A stretch of DNA of 64,000 nucleotides from Elymus sibiricus (GCA_039707655.1 CM077673.1:7450001-7514000); one strand, 5' to 3'; positions 49,159 through 63,821 are shown, numbered from the stretch's first letter. Notes: generated by a model not told the origin, from the letters alone. Numbers and translations: made by a program.

Positions 49159-51996
49159 TGGCCGAAACGGAAAAAATCTGCGAGTTTTGGCGAGGTCCAC
49201 GTAACCGCACCCCGGGCTTCCCCGAACGTTCGGACGACCACGACTACCAAAAACCAGTGAATAATAGCATAGAAAACTGGTAGGAATGGACCAAATCTGC
49301 GAGTTTTGGCCAGGTCCCCGTATGCGGACCCCGGGGTTCCCCGGACGTTTGGATCGCCCCGGGACCAAAATTAGTGAGTAATAGCAAAAAAAACTAGCCG
49401 GGACACACAAAATCTGCTAGTTTTGGCGAGGTCCCCGTAACCGCACCCCGGGCTTCCCCGAACGTTCGGATGACCACAACTACCGAAAAACAGTGAATGA
49501 TAGCATAGAAATCTGGTCAGAATGGACAAAATCTGCGAGTTTTGGCGAGGTCCCCGTAAGCGGACCCTGGGGTTCCCCGAACATTTGGATCGCCCCGAGA
49601 CCGAAAATCAATGAGTAATAGCATACAAAACTGGCCGAAACGGAAAAAATCTGCGAGTTTTGGCGAGGTCCACGTAACCGCACCCCGGGCTTCCCCAAAC
49701 GTTCGGACGACCACGACTACCAAAAACCAGTGAATAATAGCATAGAAAACTGGTAGGAATGGACCAAATCTGCGAGTTTTGGCCAGGTCCCCGTATGCGG
49801 ACCCCGGGGTTCCCCGGACGTTTGGATCGCCCCGGGACCAAAATTAGTGAGTAATAGCATAAAAAACTAGCCGGGACACACAAAATCTTCTAGTTTTGGC
49901 GAGGTCCCCGTAACCGCACCCCGGGCTTCCCCGAACGTTCGGATGACCACAACTACCGAAAAGCAGTGAATGATAGCATAGAAATCTGGTCAGAATGGAC
50001 AAAATCTGCGAGTTTTGGCGAGGTCCCCGTAAGCGGACCCTGGGGTTCCCCGAACATTTGGATCGCCCCGAGACCGAAAATCAATGAGTAATAGCATACA
50101 AAACTGGCCGAAACGGAAAAAATCTGCGAGTTTTGGCGAGGTCCACGTAACCGCACCCCGGGCTTCCCCGAACGTTCGGACGACCACGACTACCAAAAAC
50201 CAGTGAATAATAGCATAGAAAACTGGTAGGAATGGACCAAATCTGCGAGTTTTGGCCAGGTCCCCGTATGCGGACCCCGGGGTTCCCCGGACGTTTGGAT
50301 CGCCCCGGGACCAAAATTAGTGAGTAATAGCAAAAAAAACTAGCCGGGACACACAAAATCTGCTAGTTTTGGCGAGGTCCCCGTAACCGCACCCCGGGCT
50401 TCCCCGAACGTTCGGATGACCACAACTACCGAAAAGCAGTGAATGATAGCATAGAAATCTGGTCAGAATGGACAAAATCTGCTAGTTTTGGCGAGGTCCC
50501 CATAAGCGGACCCTGGGGTTCCCCGAACATTTGGATCGCCCCGAGACCGAAAATCAATGAGTAATAGCATACAAAACTGGCCGAAACGGAAAAAATCTGC
50601 GAGTTTTGGCGAGGTCCACGTAACCGCACCCCGGGCTTCCCCGAACGTTCGGACGACCACGACTACCAAAAACCAGTGAACAATAGCATAGAAAACTGGT
50701 ACGAATGGACCAAATCTGCGAGTTTTGGCCAGGTCCCCGTATGCGGACCCCGGGGTTCCCCGGACGTTTGGATCGCCCCGGGACCAAAATTAGTGAGTAA
50801 TAGCAAAAAAAACTAGCCGGGACACACAAAATCTTCTAGTTTTGGCGAGGTCCCCGTAACCGCACCCCGGGCTTCCCCGAACGTTCGGATGACCACAACT
50901 ACCGAAAAGCAGTGAATGATAGCATAGAAATCTGGTCAGAATGGACAAAATCTGCGAGTTTTGGCGAGGTCCCCGTAAGCGGACCCTGGGGTTCCCCGAA
51001 CATTTGGATCGCCCCGAGACCGAAAATCAATGAGTAATAGCATACAAAACTGGCCGAAACGGAAAAAATCTGCGAGTTTTGGCGAGGTCCACGTAACCGC
51101 ACCCCGGGCTTCCCCGAACGTTCGGACGACCACGACTACCAAAAACCAGTGAATAATAGCATAGAAAACTGGTAGGAATGGACCAAATCTGCGAGTTTTG
51201 GCCAGGTCCCCGTATGCGGACCCCGGGGTTCCCCGGACGTTTGGATCGCCCCGGGACCAAAATTAGTGAGTAATAGCAAAAAAAACTAGCCGGGACACAC
51301 AAAATCTGCTAGTTTTGGCGAGGTCCCCGTAACCGCACCCCGGGCTTCCCCGAACGTTCGGATGACCACAACTACCGAAAAGCAGTGAATGATAGCATAG
51401 AAATCTGGTCAGAATGGACAAAATCTGCTAGTTTTGGCGAGGTCCCCGTAAGCGGACCCTGGGGTTCCCCGAACATTTGGATCGCCCCGAGACCGAAAAT
51501 CAATGAGTAATAGCATACAAAACTGGCCGAAACGGAAAAAATCTGCGAGTTTTGGCGAGGTCCACGTAACCGCACCCCGGGCTTCCCCGAACGTTCGGAC
51601 GACCACGACTACCAAAAACCAGTGAATAATAGCATAGAAAACTGGTAGGAATGGACCAAATCTGCGAGTTTTGGCCAGGTCCCCGTATGCGGACCCCGGG
51701 GTTCCCCGGACGTTTGGATCGCCCCGGGACCAAAATTAGTGAGTAATAGCAAAAAAAACTAGCCGGGACACACAAAATCTGCTAGTTTTGGCGAGGTCCC
51801 CGTAACCGCACCCCGGGCTTCCCCGAACGTTCGGATGACCACAACTACCGAAAAGCAGTGAATGATAGCATAGAAATCTGGTCAGAATGGACAAAATCTG
51901 CTAGTTTTGGCGAGGTCCCCGTAAGCGGACCCTGGGGTTCCCCGAACATTTGGATCGCCCCGAGACCGAAAATCAATGAGTAATAGCATACAAAAC
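49159..51996. repeat. 2838-bp superrepeat, copy 2 (units 105-110)
   Basis: Same unit order as copy 1, with the private marks at 49697 and 50502, exactly 2838 bp from those of copy 1. I noticed no haplotype difference between copies 1 and 2. Confidence 0.93.
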
Positions 51997-54361
51997 TGGC
52001 CGAAACGGAAAAAATCTGCGAGTTTTGGCGAGGTCCACGTAACCGCACCCCGGGCTTCCCCGAACGTTCGGACGACCACGACTACCAAAAACCAGTGAAT
52101 AATAGCATAGAAAACTGGTAGGAATGGACCAAATCTGCGAGTTTTGGCCAGGTCCCCGTATGCGGACCCCGGGGTTCCCCGGACGTTTGGATCGCCCCGG
52201 GACCAAAATTAGTGAGTAATAGCAAAAAAAACTAGCCGGGACACACAAAATCTGCTAGTTTTGGCGAGGTCCCCGTAACCGCACCCCGGGCTTCCCCGAA
52301 CGTTCGGATGACCACAACTACCGAAAAACAGTGAATGATAGCATAGAAATCTGGTCAGAATGGACAAAATCTGCGAGTTTTGGCGAGGTCCCCGTAAGCG
52401 GACCCTGGGGTTCCCCGAACATTTGGATCGCCCCGAGACCGAAAATCAATGAGTAATAGCATACAAAACTGGCCGAAACGGAAAAAATCTGCGAGTTTTG
52501 GCGAGGTCCACGTAACCGCACCCCGGGCTTCCCCAAACGTTCGGACGACCACGACTACCAAAAACCAGTGAATAATAGCATAGAAAACTGGTAGGAATGG
52601 ACCAAATCTGCGAGTTTTGGCCAGGTCCCCGTATGCGGACCCCGGGGTTCCCCGGACGTTTGGATCGCCCCGGGACCAAAATTAGTGAGTAATAGCATAA
52701 AAAACTAGCCGGGACACACAAAATCTTCTAGTTTTGGCGAGGTCCCCGTAACCGCACCCCGGGCTTCCCCGAACGTTCGGATGACCACAACTACCGAAAA
52801 GCAGTGAATGATAGCATAGAAATCTGGTCAGAATGGACAAAATCTGCGAGTTTTGGCGAGGTCCCCGTAAGCGGACCCTGGGGTTCCCCGAACATTTGGA
52901 TCGCCCCGAGACCGAAAATCAATGAGTAATAGCATACAAAACTGGCCGAAACGGAAAAAATCTGCGAGTTTTGGCGAGGTCCACGTAACCGCACCCCGGG
53001 CTTCCCCGAACGTTCGGACGACCACGACTACCAAAAACCAGTGAATAATAGCATAGAAAACTGGTAGGAATGGACCAAATCTGCGAGTTTTGGCCAGGTC
53101 CCCGTATGCGGACCCCGGGGTTCCCCGGACGTTTGGATCGCCCCGGGACCAAAATTAGTGAGTAATAGCAAAAAAAACTAGCCGGGACACACAAAATCTG
53201 CTAGTTTTGGCGAGGTCCCCGTAACCGCACCCCGGGCTTCCCCGAACGTTCGGATGACCACAACTACCGAAAAGCAGTGAATGATAGCATAGAAATCTGG
53301 TCAGAATGGACAAAATCTGCTAGTTTTGGCGAGGTCCCCATAAGCGGACCCTGGGGTTCCCCGAACATTTGGATCGCCCCGAGACCGAAAATCAATGAGT
53401 AATAGCATACAAAACTGGCCGAAACGGAAAAAATCTGCGAGTTTTGGCGAGGTCCACGTAACCGCACCCCGGGCTTCCCCGAACGTTCGGACGACCACGA
53501 CTACCAAAAACCAGTGAACAATAGCATAGAAAACTGGTACGAATGGACCAAATCTGCGAGTTTTGGCCAGGTCCCCGTATGCGGACCCCGGGGTTCCCCG
53601 GACGTTTGGATCGCCCCGGGACCAAAATTAGTGAGTAATAGCAAAAAAAACTAGCCGGGACACACAAAATCTTCTAGTTTTGGCGAGGTCCCCGTAACCG
53701 CACCCCGGGCTTCCCCGAACGTTCGGATGACCACAACTACCGAAAAGCAGTGAATGATAGCATAGAAATCTGGTCAGAATGGACAAAATCTGCGAGTTTT
53801 GGCGAGGTCCCCGTAAGCGGACCCTGGGGTTCCCCGAACATTTGGATCGCCCCGAGACCGAAAATCAATGAGTAATAGCATACAAAACTGGCCGAAACGG
53901 AAAAAATCTGCGAGTTTTGGCGAGGTCCACGTAACCGCACCCCGGGCTTCCCCGAACGTTCGGACGACCACGACTACCAAAAACCAGTGAATAATAGCAT
54001 AGAAAACTGGTAGGAATGGACCAAATCTGCGAGTTTTGGCCAGGTCCCCGTATGCGGACCCCGGGGTTCCCCGGACGTTTGGATCGCCCCGGGACCAAAA
54101 TTAGTGAGTAATAGCAAAAAAAACTAGCCGGGACACACAAAATCTGCTAGTTTTGGCGAGGTCCCCGTAACCGCACCCCGGGCTTCCCCGAACGTTCGGA
54201 TGACCACAACTACCGAAAAGCAGTGAATGATAGCATAGAAATCTGGTCAGAATGGACAAAATCTGCTAGTTTTGGCGAGGTCCCCGTAAGCGGACCCTGG
54301 GGTTCCCCGAACATTTGGATCGCCCCGAGACCGAAAATCAATGAGTAATAGCATACAAAAC
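51997..54361. repeat. 2838-bp superrepeat, copy 3, incomplete (units 111-115)
   Basis: Five of the six units of the superrepeat, with marks at 52535 and 53340, again +2838 bp. The expected sixth AFS unit is replaced by unit 116 (F), which looks like the first unit of another copy. However, the private marks do not follow in units 117-118. The third copy is therefore truncated by one unit, or joined to a different block, near 54.4 kb. Confidence 0.88.
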
Positions 54362-57199
54362 TGGCCGAAACGGAAAAAATCTGCGAGTTTTGGCGAGGTC
54401 CACGTAACCGCACCCCGGGCTTCCCCGAACGTTCGGACGACCACGACTACCAAAAACCAGTGAATAATAGCATAGAAAACTGGTAGGAATGGACCAAATC
54501 TGCGAGTTTTGGCCAGGTCCCCGTATGCGGACCCCGGGGTTCCCCGGACGTTTGGATCGCCCCGGGACCAAAATTAGTGAGTAATAGCAAAAAAAACTAG
54601 CCGGGACACACAAAATCTGCTAGTTTTGGCGAGGTCCCCGTAACCGCACCCCGGGCTTCCCCGAACGTTCGGATGACCACAACTACCGAAAAACAGTGAA
54701 TGATAGCATAGAAATCTGGTCAGAATGGACAAAATCTGCGAGTTTTGGCGAGGTCCCCGTAAGCGGACCCTGGGGTTCCCCGAACATTTGGATCGCCCCG
54801 AGACCGAAAATCAATGAGTAATAGCATACAAAACTGGCCGAAACGGAAAAAATCTGCGAGTTTTGGCGAGGTCCACGTAACCGCACCCCGGGCTTCCCCG
54901 AACGTTCGGACGACCACGACTACCAAAAACCAGTGAATAATAGCATAGAAAACTGGTAGGAATGGACCAAATCTGCGAGTTTTGGCCAGGTCCCCGTATG
55001 CGGACCCCGGGGTTCCCCGGACGTTTGGATCGCCCCGGGACCAAAATTAGTGAGTAATAGCAAAAAAAACTAGCCGGGACACACAAAATCTTCTAGTTTT
55101 GGCGAGGTCCCCGTAACCGCACCCCGGGCTTCCCCGAACGTTCGGATGACCACAACTACCGAAAAGCAGTGAATGATAGCATAGAAATCTGGTCAGAATG
55201 GACAAAATCTGCTAGTTTTGGCGAGGTCCCCGTAAGCGGACCCTGGGGTTCCCCGAACATTTGGATCGCCCCGAGACCGAAAATCAATGAGTAATAGCAT
55301 ACAAAACTGGCCGAAACGGAAAAAATCTGCGAATTTTGGCGAGGTCCACGTAACCGCACCCCGGGCTTCCCCGAACGTTCGGACGACCACGACTACCAAA
55401 AACCAGTGAATAATAGCATAGAAAACTGGTAGGAATGGACCAAATCTGCGAGTTTTGGCCAGGTCCCCGTATGCGGACCCCGGGGTTCCCCGGACGTTTG
55501 GATCGCCCCGGGACCAAAATTAGTGAGTAATAGCATAAAAAACTAGCCGGGACACACAAAATCTTCTAGTTTTGGCGAGGTCCCCGTAACCGCACCCCGG
55601 GCTTCCCCGAACGTTCGGATGACCACAACTACCGAAAAGCAGTGAATGATAGCATAGAAATCTGGTCAGAATGGACAAAATCTGCGAGTTTTGGCGAGGT
55701 CCCCGTAAGCGGACCCTGGGGTTCCCCGAACATTTGGATCGCCCCGAGACCGAAAATCAATGAGTAATAGCATACAAAACTGGCCGAAACGGAAAAAATC
55801 TGCGAGTTTTGGCGAGGTCCACGTAACCGCACCCCGGGCTTCCCCGAACGTTCGGACGACCACGACTACCAAAAACCAGTGAATAATAGCATAGAAAACT
55901 GGTAGGAATGGACCAAATCTGCGAGTTTTGGCCAGGTCCCCGTATGCGGACCCCGGGGTTCCCCGGACGTTTGGATCGCCCCGGGACCAAAATTAGTGAG
56001 TAATAGCAAAAAAAACTAGCCGGGACACACAAAATCTGCTAGTTTTGGCGAGGTCCCCGTAACCGCACCCCGGGCTTCCCCGAACGTTCGGATGACCACA
56101 ACTACCGAAAAGCAGTGAATGATAGCATAGAAATCTGGTCAGAATGGACAAAATCTGCTAGTTTTGGCGAGGTCCCCGTAAGCGGACCCTGGGGTTCCCC
56201 GAACATTTGGATCGCCCCGAGACCGAAAATCAATGAGTAATAGCATACAAAACTGGCCGAAACGGAAAAAATCTGCGAGTTTTGGCGAGGTCCACGTAAC
56301 CGCACCCCGGGCTTCCCCGAACGTTCGGACGACCACGACTACCAAAAACCAGTGAATAATAGCATAGAAAACTGGTAGGAATGGACCAAATCTGCGAGTT
56401 TTGGCCAGGTCCCCGTATGCGGACCCCGGGGTTCCCCGGACGTTTGGATCGCCCCGGGACCAAAATTAGTGAGTAATAGCATAAAAAACTAGCCGGGACA
56501 CACAAAATCTTCTAGTTTTGGCGAGGTCCCCGTAACCGCACCCCGGGCTTCCCCGAACGTTCGGATGACCACAACTACCGAAAAGCAGTGAATGATAGCA
56601 TAGAAATCTGGTCAGAATGGACAAAATCTGCGAGTTTTGGCGAGGTCCCCGTAAGCGGACCCTGGGGTTCCCCGAACATTTGGATCGCCCCGAGACCGAA
56701 AATCAATGAGTAATAGCATACAAAACTGGCCGAAACGGAAAAAATCTGCGAGTTTTGGCGAGGTCCACGTAACCGCACCCCGGGCTTCCCCGAATGTTCG
56801 GACGACCACGACTACCAAAAACTAGTGAATAATAGCATAGAAAACTGGTAGGAATGGACCAAATCTGCGAGTTTTGGCCAGGTCCCCGTATGCGGACCCC
56901 AGGGTTCCCCGGACGTTTGGATCGCCCCGGGACCAAAATTAGTGAGTAATAGCATAAAAAACTAGCCGGGACACACAAAATCTGCTAGTTTTGGCGAGGT
57001 CCCCGTAACCGCACCCCGGGCTTCCCCGAACGTTCGGATGACCACAACTACCGAAAAACAGTGAATGATAGCATAGAAATCTGGTCAGAATGGACAAAAT
57101 CTGCGAGTTTTGGCGAGGTCCCCGTAAGCGGACCCTGGGGTTCCCCGAACATTTGGATCGCCCCGAGACCGAAAATCAAAGAGTAATAGCATACAAAAC
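54362..57199. repeat. HOR units 116-121, irregular block
   Basis: Order F, AFS, A, AFS, A, o. Unit 118 has gcgaattttgg near 55333. Unit 121 (56727-57199) carries three substitutions I see nowhere else: t at 56795, which breaks the palindrome; t at 56823; and a at 57180 (aatcaaagag). Confidence 0.82.
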
Positions 57200-60100
57200 T
57201 GGCCGAAACGGAAAAAATCTGCGAGTTTTGGCGAGGTCCACGTAACCGCACCCCGGGCTTCCCCGAACGTTCGGACGACCACGACTACCAAAAACCAGTG
57301 AACAATAGCATAGAAAACTGGTACGAATGGACCAAATCTGCGAGTTTTGGCCAGGTCCCCGTATGCGGACCCCGGGGTTCCCCGGACGTTTGGATCGCCC
57401 CGGGACCAAAATTAGTGAGTAATAGCAAAAAAAACTAGCCGGGACACACAAAATCTTCTAGTTTTGGCGAGGTCCCCGTAACCGCACCCCGGGCTTCCCC
57501 GAACGTTCAGATGACCACAACTACCGAAAAGCAGTGAATGATAGCATAGAAATCTGGTCAGAATGGACAAAATCTGCGAGTTTTGGCGAGGTCCCCGTAA
57601 GCGGACCCTGGGGTTCCCCGAACATTTGGATCGCCCCGAGACCGAAAATCAATGAGTAATAGCATACAAAACTGGCCGAAACAGAAAAAATCTGCGAGTT
57701 TTGGCGAGGTCCACGTAACCGCACCCCGGGCTTCCCCGAACGTTCGGACGACCACGACTACCAAAAACCAGTGAATAATAGCATAGAAAACTGGTAGGAA
57801 TGGACCAAATCTGCGAGTTTTGGCCAGGTCCCCGTATGCGGACCCCGGGGTTCCCCGGACGTTTGGATCGCCCCGGGACCAAAATTAGTGAGTAATAGCA
57901 TAAAAAACTAGCCGGGACACACAAAATCTTCTAGTTTTGGCGAGGTCCCCGTAACCGCACCCCGGGCTTCCCCGAACGTTCGGATGACCACAACTACCGA
58001 AAAGCAGTGAATGATAGCATAGAAATCTGGTCAGAATGGACAAAATCTGCGAGTTTTGGCGAGGTCCCCGTAAGCGGACCCTGGGGTTCCCCGAACATTT
58101 GGATCGCCCCGAGACCGAAAATCAATGAGTAATAGCATACAAAACTGGCCGAAACGGAAAAAATCTGCGAGTTTTGGCGAGGTCCACGTAACCGCACCCC
58201 GGGCTTCCCCGAACGTTCGGACGACCACGACTACCAAAAACCAGTGAATAATAGCATAGAAAACTGGTAGGAATGGACCAAATCTGCGAGTTTTGGCCAG
58301 GTCCCCGTATGCGGACCCCGGGGTTCCCCGGACGTTTGGATCGCCCCGGGACCAAAATTAGTGAGTAATAGCAAAAAAAACTAGCCGGGACACACAAAAT
58401 CTGCTAGTTTTGGCGAGGTCCCCGTAACCGCACCCCGGGCTTCCCCGAACGTTCGGATGACCACAACTACCGAAAAGCAGTGAATGATAGCATAGAAATC
58501 TGGTCAGAATGGACAAAATCTGCTAGTTTTGGCGAGGTCCCCGTAAGCGGACCCTGGGGTTCCCCGAACATTTGGATCGCCCCGAGACCGAAAATCAATG
58601 AGTAATAGCATACAAAACTGGCCGAAACGGAAAAAATCTGCGAGTTTTGGCGAGGTCCACGTAACCGCACCCCGGGCTTCCCCGAACGTTCGGACGACCA
58701 CGACTACCAAAAACCAGTGAACAATAGCATAGAAAACTGGTACGAATGGACCAAATCTGCGAGTTTTGGCCAGGTCCCCGTATGCGGACCCCGGGGTTCC
58801 CCGGACGTTTGGATCGCCCCGGGACCAAAATTAGTGAGTAATAGCAAAAAAAACTAGCCGGGACACACAAAATCTTCTAGTTTTGGCGAGGTCCCCGTAA
58901 CCGCACCCCGGGCTTCCCCGAACGTTCGGATGACCACAACTACCGAAAAGCAGTGAATGATAGCATAGAAATCTGGTCAGAATGGACAAAATCTGCGAGT
59001 TTTGGCGAGGTCCCCGTAAGCGGACCCTGGGGTTCCCCGAACATTTGGATCGCCCCGAGACCGAAAATCAATGAGTAATAGCATACAAAACTGGCCGAAA
59101 CGGAAAAAATCTGCGAGTTTTGGCGAGGTCCACGTAACCGCACCCCGGGCTTCCCCGAACGTTCGGACGACCACGACTACCAAAAACCAGTGAATAATAG
59201 CATAGAAAACTGGTAGGAATGGACCAAATCTGCGAGTTTTGGCCAGGTCCCCGTATGCGGACCCCGGGGTTCCCCGGACGTTTGGATCGCCCCGGGACCA
59301 AGATTAGTGAGTAATAGCATAAAAAACTAGCCGGGACACACAAAATCTTCTAGTTTTGGCGAGGTCCCCGTAACCGCACCCCGGGCTTCCCCGAACGTTC
59401 GGATGACCACAACTACCGAAAAGCAGTGAATGATAGCATAGAAATCTGGTCAGAATGGACAAAATCTGCGAGTTTTGGCGAGGTCCCCGTAAGCGGACCC
59501 TGGGGTTCCCCGAACATTTGGATCGCCCCGAGACCGAAAATCAATGAGTAATAGCATACAAAACTGGCCGAAACGGAAAAAATCTGCGAGTTTTGGCGAG
59601 GTCCACGTAACCGCACCCCGGGCTTCCCCGAACGTTCGGACGACCACGACTACCAAAAACCAGTGAATAATAGCATAGAAAACTGGTAGGAATGGACCAA
59701 ATCTGCGAGTTTTGGCCAGGTCCCCGTATGCGGACCCCGGGGTTCCCCGGACGTTTGGATCGCCCCGGGACCAAAATTAGTGAGTAATAGCAAAAAAAAC
59801 TAGCCGGGACACACAAAATCTGCTAGTTTTGGCGAGGTCCCCGTAACCGCACCCCGGGCTTCCCCGAACGTTCGGATGACCACAACTACCGAAAAGCAGT
59901 GAATGATAGCATAGAAATCTGGTCAGAATGGACAAAATCTGCTAGTTTTGGCGAGGTCCCCGTAAGCGGACCCTGGGGTTCCCCGAACATTTGGATCGCC
60001 CCGAGACCGAAAATCAATGAGTAATAGCATACAAAACTGGCCGAAACGGAAAAAATCTGCGAGTTTTGGCGAGGTCCACGTAACCGCACCCCGGGCTTCC

Positions 60101-63100
60101 CCGAACGTTCGGACGACCACGACTACCAAAAACCAGTGAACAATAGCATAGAAAACTGGTACGAATGGACCAAATCTGCGAGTTTTGGCCAGGTCCCCGT
60201 ATGCGGACCCCGGGGTTCCCCGGACGTTTGGATCGCCCCGGGACCAAAATTAGTGAGTAATAGCAAAAAAAACTAGCCGGGACACACAAAATCTTCTAGT
60301 TTTGGCGAGGTCCCCGTAACCGCACCCCGGGCTTCCCCGAACGTTCGGATGACCACAACTACCGAAAAGCAGTGAATGATAGCATAGAAATCTGGTCAGA
60401 ATGGACAAAATCTGCGAGTTTTGGCGAGGTCCCCGTAAGCGGACCCTGGGGTTCCCCGAACATTTGGATCGCCCCGAGACCGAAAATCAATGAGTAATAG
60501 CATACAAAACTGGCCGAAACGGAAAAAATCTGCGAGTTTTGGCGAGGTCCACGTAACCGCACCCCGGGCTTCCCCGAACGTTCGGACGACCACGACTACC
60601 AAAAACCAGTGAATAATAGCATAGAAAACTGGTAGGAATGGACCAAATCTGCGAGTTTTGGCCAGGTCCCCGTATGCGGACCCCGGGGTTCCCCGGACGT
60701 TTGGATCGCCCCGGGACCAAAATTAGTGAGTAATAGCAAAAAAAACTAGCCGGGACACACAAAATCTGCTAGTTTTGGCGAGGTCCCCGTAACCGCACCC
60801 CGGGCTTCCCCGAACGTTCGGATGACCACAACTACCGAAAAGCAGTGAATGATAGCATAGAAATCTGGTCAGAATGGACAAAATCTGCGAGTTTTGGCGA
60901 GGTCCCCGTAAGCGGACCCTGGGGTTCCCCGAACATTTGGATCGCCCCGAGACCGAAAATCAATGAGTAATAGCATACAAAACTGGCCGAAACGGAAAAA
61001 ATCTGCGAGTTTTGGCGAGGTCCACGTAACCGCACCCCGGGCTTCCCCGAACGTTCGGACGACCACGACTACCAAAAACCAGTGAATAATAGCATAGAAA
61101 ACTGGTAGGAATGGACCAAATCTGCGAGTTTTGGCCAGGTCCCCGTATGCGGACCCCGGGGTTCCCCGGACGTTTGGATCGCCCCGGGACCAAGATTAGT
61201 GAGTAATAGCATAAAAAACTAGCCGGGACACACAAAATCTTCTAGTTTTGGCGAGGTCCCCGTAACCGCACCCCGGGCTTCCCCGAACGTTCGGATGACC
61301 ACAACTACCGAAAAGCAGTGAATGATAGCATAGAAATCTGGTCAGAATGGACAAAATCTGCGAGTTTTGGCGAGGTCCCCGTAAGCGGACCCTGGGGTTC
61401 CCCGAACATTTGGATCGCCCCGAGACCGAAAATCAATGAGTAATAGCATACAAAACTGGCCGAAACGGAAAAAATCTGCGAGTTTTGGCGAGGTCCACGT
61501 AACCGCACCCCGGGCTTCCCCGAACGTTCGGACGACCACGACTACCAAAAACCAGTGAATAATAGCATAGAAAACTGGTAGGAATGGACCAAATCTGCGA
61601 GTTTTGGCCAGGTCCCCGTATGCGGACCCCGGGGTTCCCCGGACGTTTGGATCGCCCCGGGACCAAAATTAGTGAGTAATAGCAAAAAAAACTAGCCGGG
61701 ACACACAAAATCTGCTAGTTTTGGCGAGGTCCCCGTAACCGCACCCCGGGCTTCCCCGAACGTTCGGATGACCACAACTACCGAAAAGCAGTGAATGATA
61801 GCATAGAAATCTGGTCAGAATGGACAAAATCTGCTAGTTTTGGCGAGGTCCCCGTAAGCGGACCCTGGGGTTCCCCGAACATTTGGATCGCCCCGAGACC
61901 GAAAATCAATGAGTAATAGCATACAAAACTGGTCGAAACGGAAAAAATCTGCGAGTTTTGGCGAGGTCCACGTAACCGCACCCCGGGCTTCCCCGAACGT
62001 TCGGACGACCACGACTACCAAAAACCAGTGAACAATAGCATAGAAAACTGGTACGAATGGACCAAATCTGCGAGTTTTGGCCAGGTCCCCGTATGCGGAC
62101 CCCGGGGTTCCCCGGACGTTTGGATCGCCCCGGGACCAAAATTAGTGAGTAATAGCAAAAAAAACTAGCCGGGACACACAAAATCTTCTAGTTTTGGCGA
62201 GGTCCCCGTAACCGCACCCCGGGCTTCCCCGAACGTTCGGATGACCACAACTACCGAAAAGCAGTGAATGATAGCATAGAAATCTGGTCAGAATGGACAA
62301 AATCTGCGAGTTTTGGCGAGGTCCCCGTAAGCGGACCCTGGGGTTCCCCGAACATTTGGATCGCCCCGAGACCGAAAATCAATGAGTAATAGCATACAAA
62401 ACTGGCCGAAACGGAAAAAATCTGCGAGTTTTGGCGAGGTCCACGTAACCGCACCCCGGGCTTCCCCGAACGTTCGGACGACCACGACTACCAAAAACCA
62501 GTGAATAATAGCATAGAAAACTGGTAGGAATGGACCAAATCTGCGAGTTTTGGCCAGGTCCCCGTATGCGGACCCCGGGGTTCCCCGGACGTTTGGATCG
62601 CCCCGGGACCAAAATTAGTGAGTAATAGCAAAAAAAACTAGCCGGGACACACAAAATCTGCTAGTTTTGGCGAGGTCCCCGTAACCGCACCCCGGGCTTC
62701 CCCGAACGTTCGGATGACCACAACTACCGAAAAGCAGTGAATGATAGCATAGAAATCTGGTCAGAATGGACAAAATCTGCTAGTTTTGGCGAGGTCCCCG
62801 TAAGCGGACCCTGGGGTTCCCCGAACATTTGGATCGCCCCGAGACCGAAAATCAATGAGTAATAGCATACAAAACTGGCCGAAACGGAAAAAATCTGCGA
62901 GTTTTGGCGAGGTCCACGTAACCGCACCCCGGGCTTCCCCGAACGTTCGGACGACCACGACTACCAAAAACCAGTGAACAATAGCATAGAAAACTGGTAC
63001 GAATGGACCAAATCTGCGAGTTTTGGCCAGGTCCCCGTATGCGGACCCCGGGGTTCCCCGGACGTTTGGATCGCCCCGGGACCAAAATTAGTGAGTAATA

Positions 63101-63821
63101 GCAAAAAAAACTAGCCGGGACACACAAAATCTTCTAGTTTTGGCGAGGTCCCCGTAACCGCACCCCGGGCTTCCCCGAACGTTCGGATGACCACAACTAC
63201 CGAAAAGCAGTGAATGATAGCATAGAAATCTGGTCAGAATGGACAAAATCTGCGAGTTTTGGCGAGGTCCCCGTAAGCGGACCCTGGGGTTCCCCGAACA
63301 TTTGGATCGCCCCGAGACCGAAAATCAATGAGTAATAGCATACAAAACTGGCCGAAACGGAAAAAATCTGCGAGTTTTGGCGAGGTCCACGTAACCGCAC
63401 CCCGGGCTTCCCCGAACGTTCGGACGACCACGACTACCAAAAACCAGTGAATAATAGCATAGAAAACTGGTAGGAATGGACCAAATCTGCGAGTTTTGGC
63501 CAGGTCCCCGTATGCGGACCCCGGGGTTCCCCGGACGTTTGGATCGCCCCGGGACCAAAATTAGTGAGTAATAGCATAAAAAACTAGCCGGGACACACAA
63601 AATCTTCTAGTTTTGGCGAGGTCCCCGTAACCGCACCCCGGGCTTCCCCGAACGTTCGGATGACCACAACTACCGAAAAGCAGTGAATGATAGCATAGAA
63701 ATCTGGTCAGAATGGACAAAATCTGCGAGTTTTGGCGAGGTCCCCGTAAGCGGACCCTGGGGTTCCCCGAACATTTGGATCGCCCCGAGACCGAAAATCA
63801 ATGAGTAATAGCATACAAAAC
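57200..63821. repeat. HOR units 122-135, short-period A-S-C block
   Basis: C occurs in units 122, 125, 128, 132 and 134, so it is spaced 3, 3, 4 and 2 units apart (1419, 1419, 1892 and 946 bp), compared with 6 units upstream. Units 126 and 130 share the private change accaagattag (g at 59302 and 61194, 1892 bp apart), which marks a 4-unit duplication. Unit 131 ends a run of A-S units. Private changes at 57509, 57683 and 61933 (ggtcgaaacgg) lie in units 122, 123 and 132. Confidence 0.85.
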
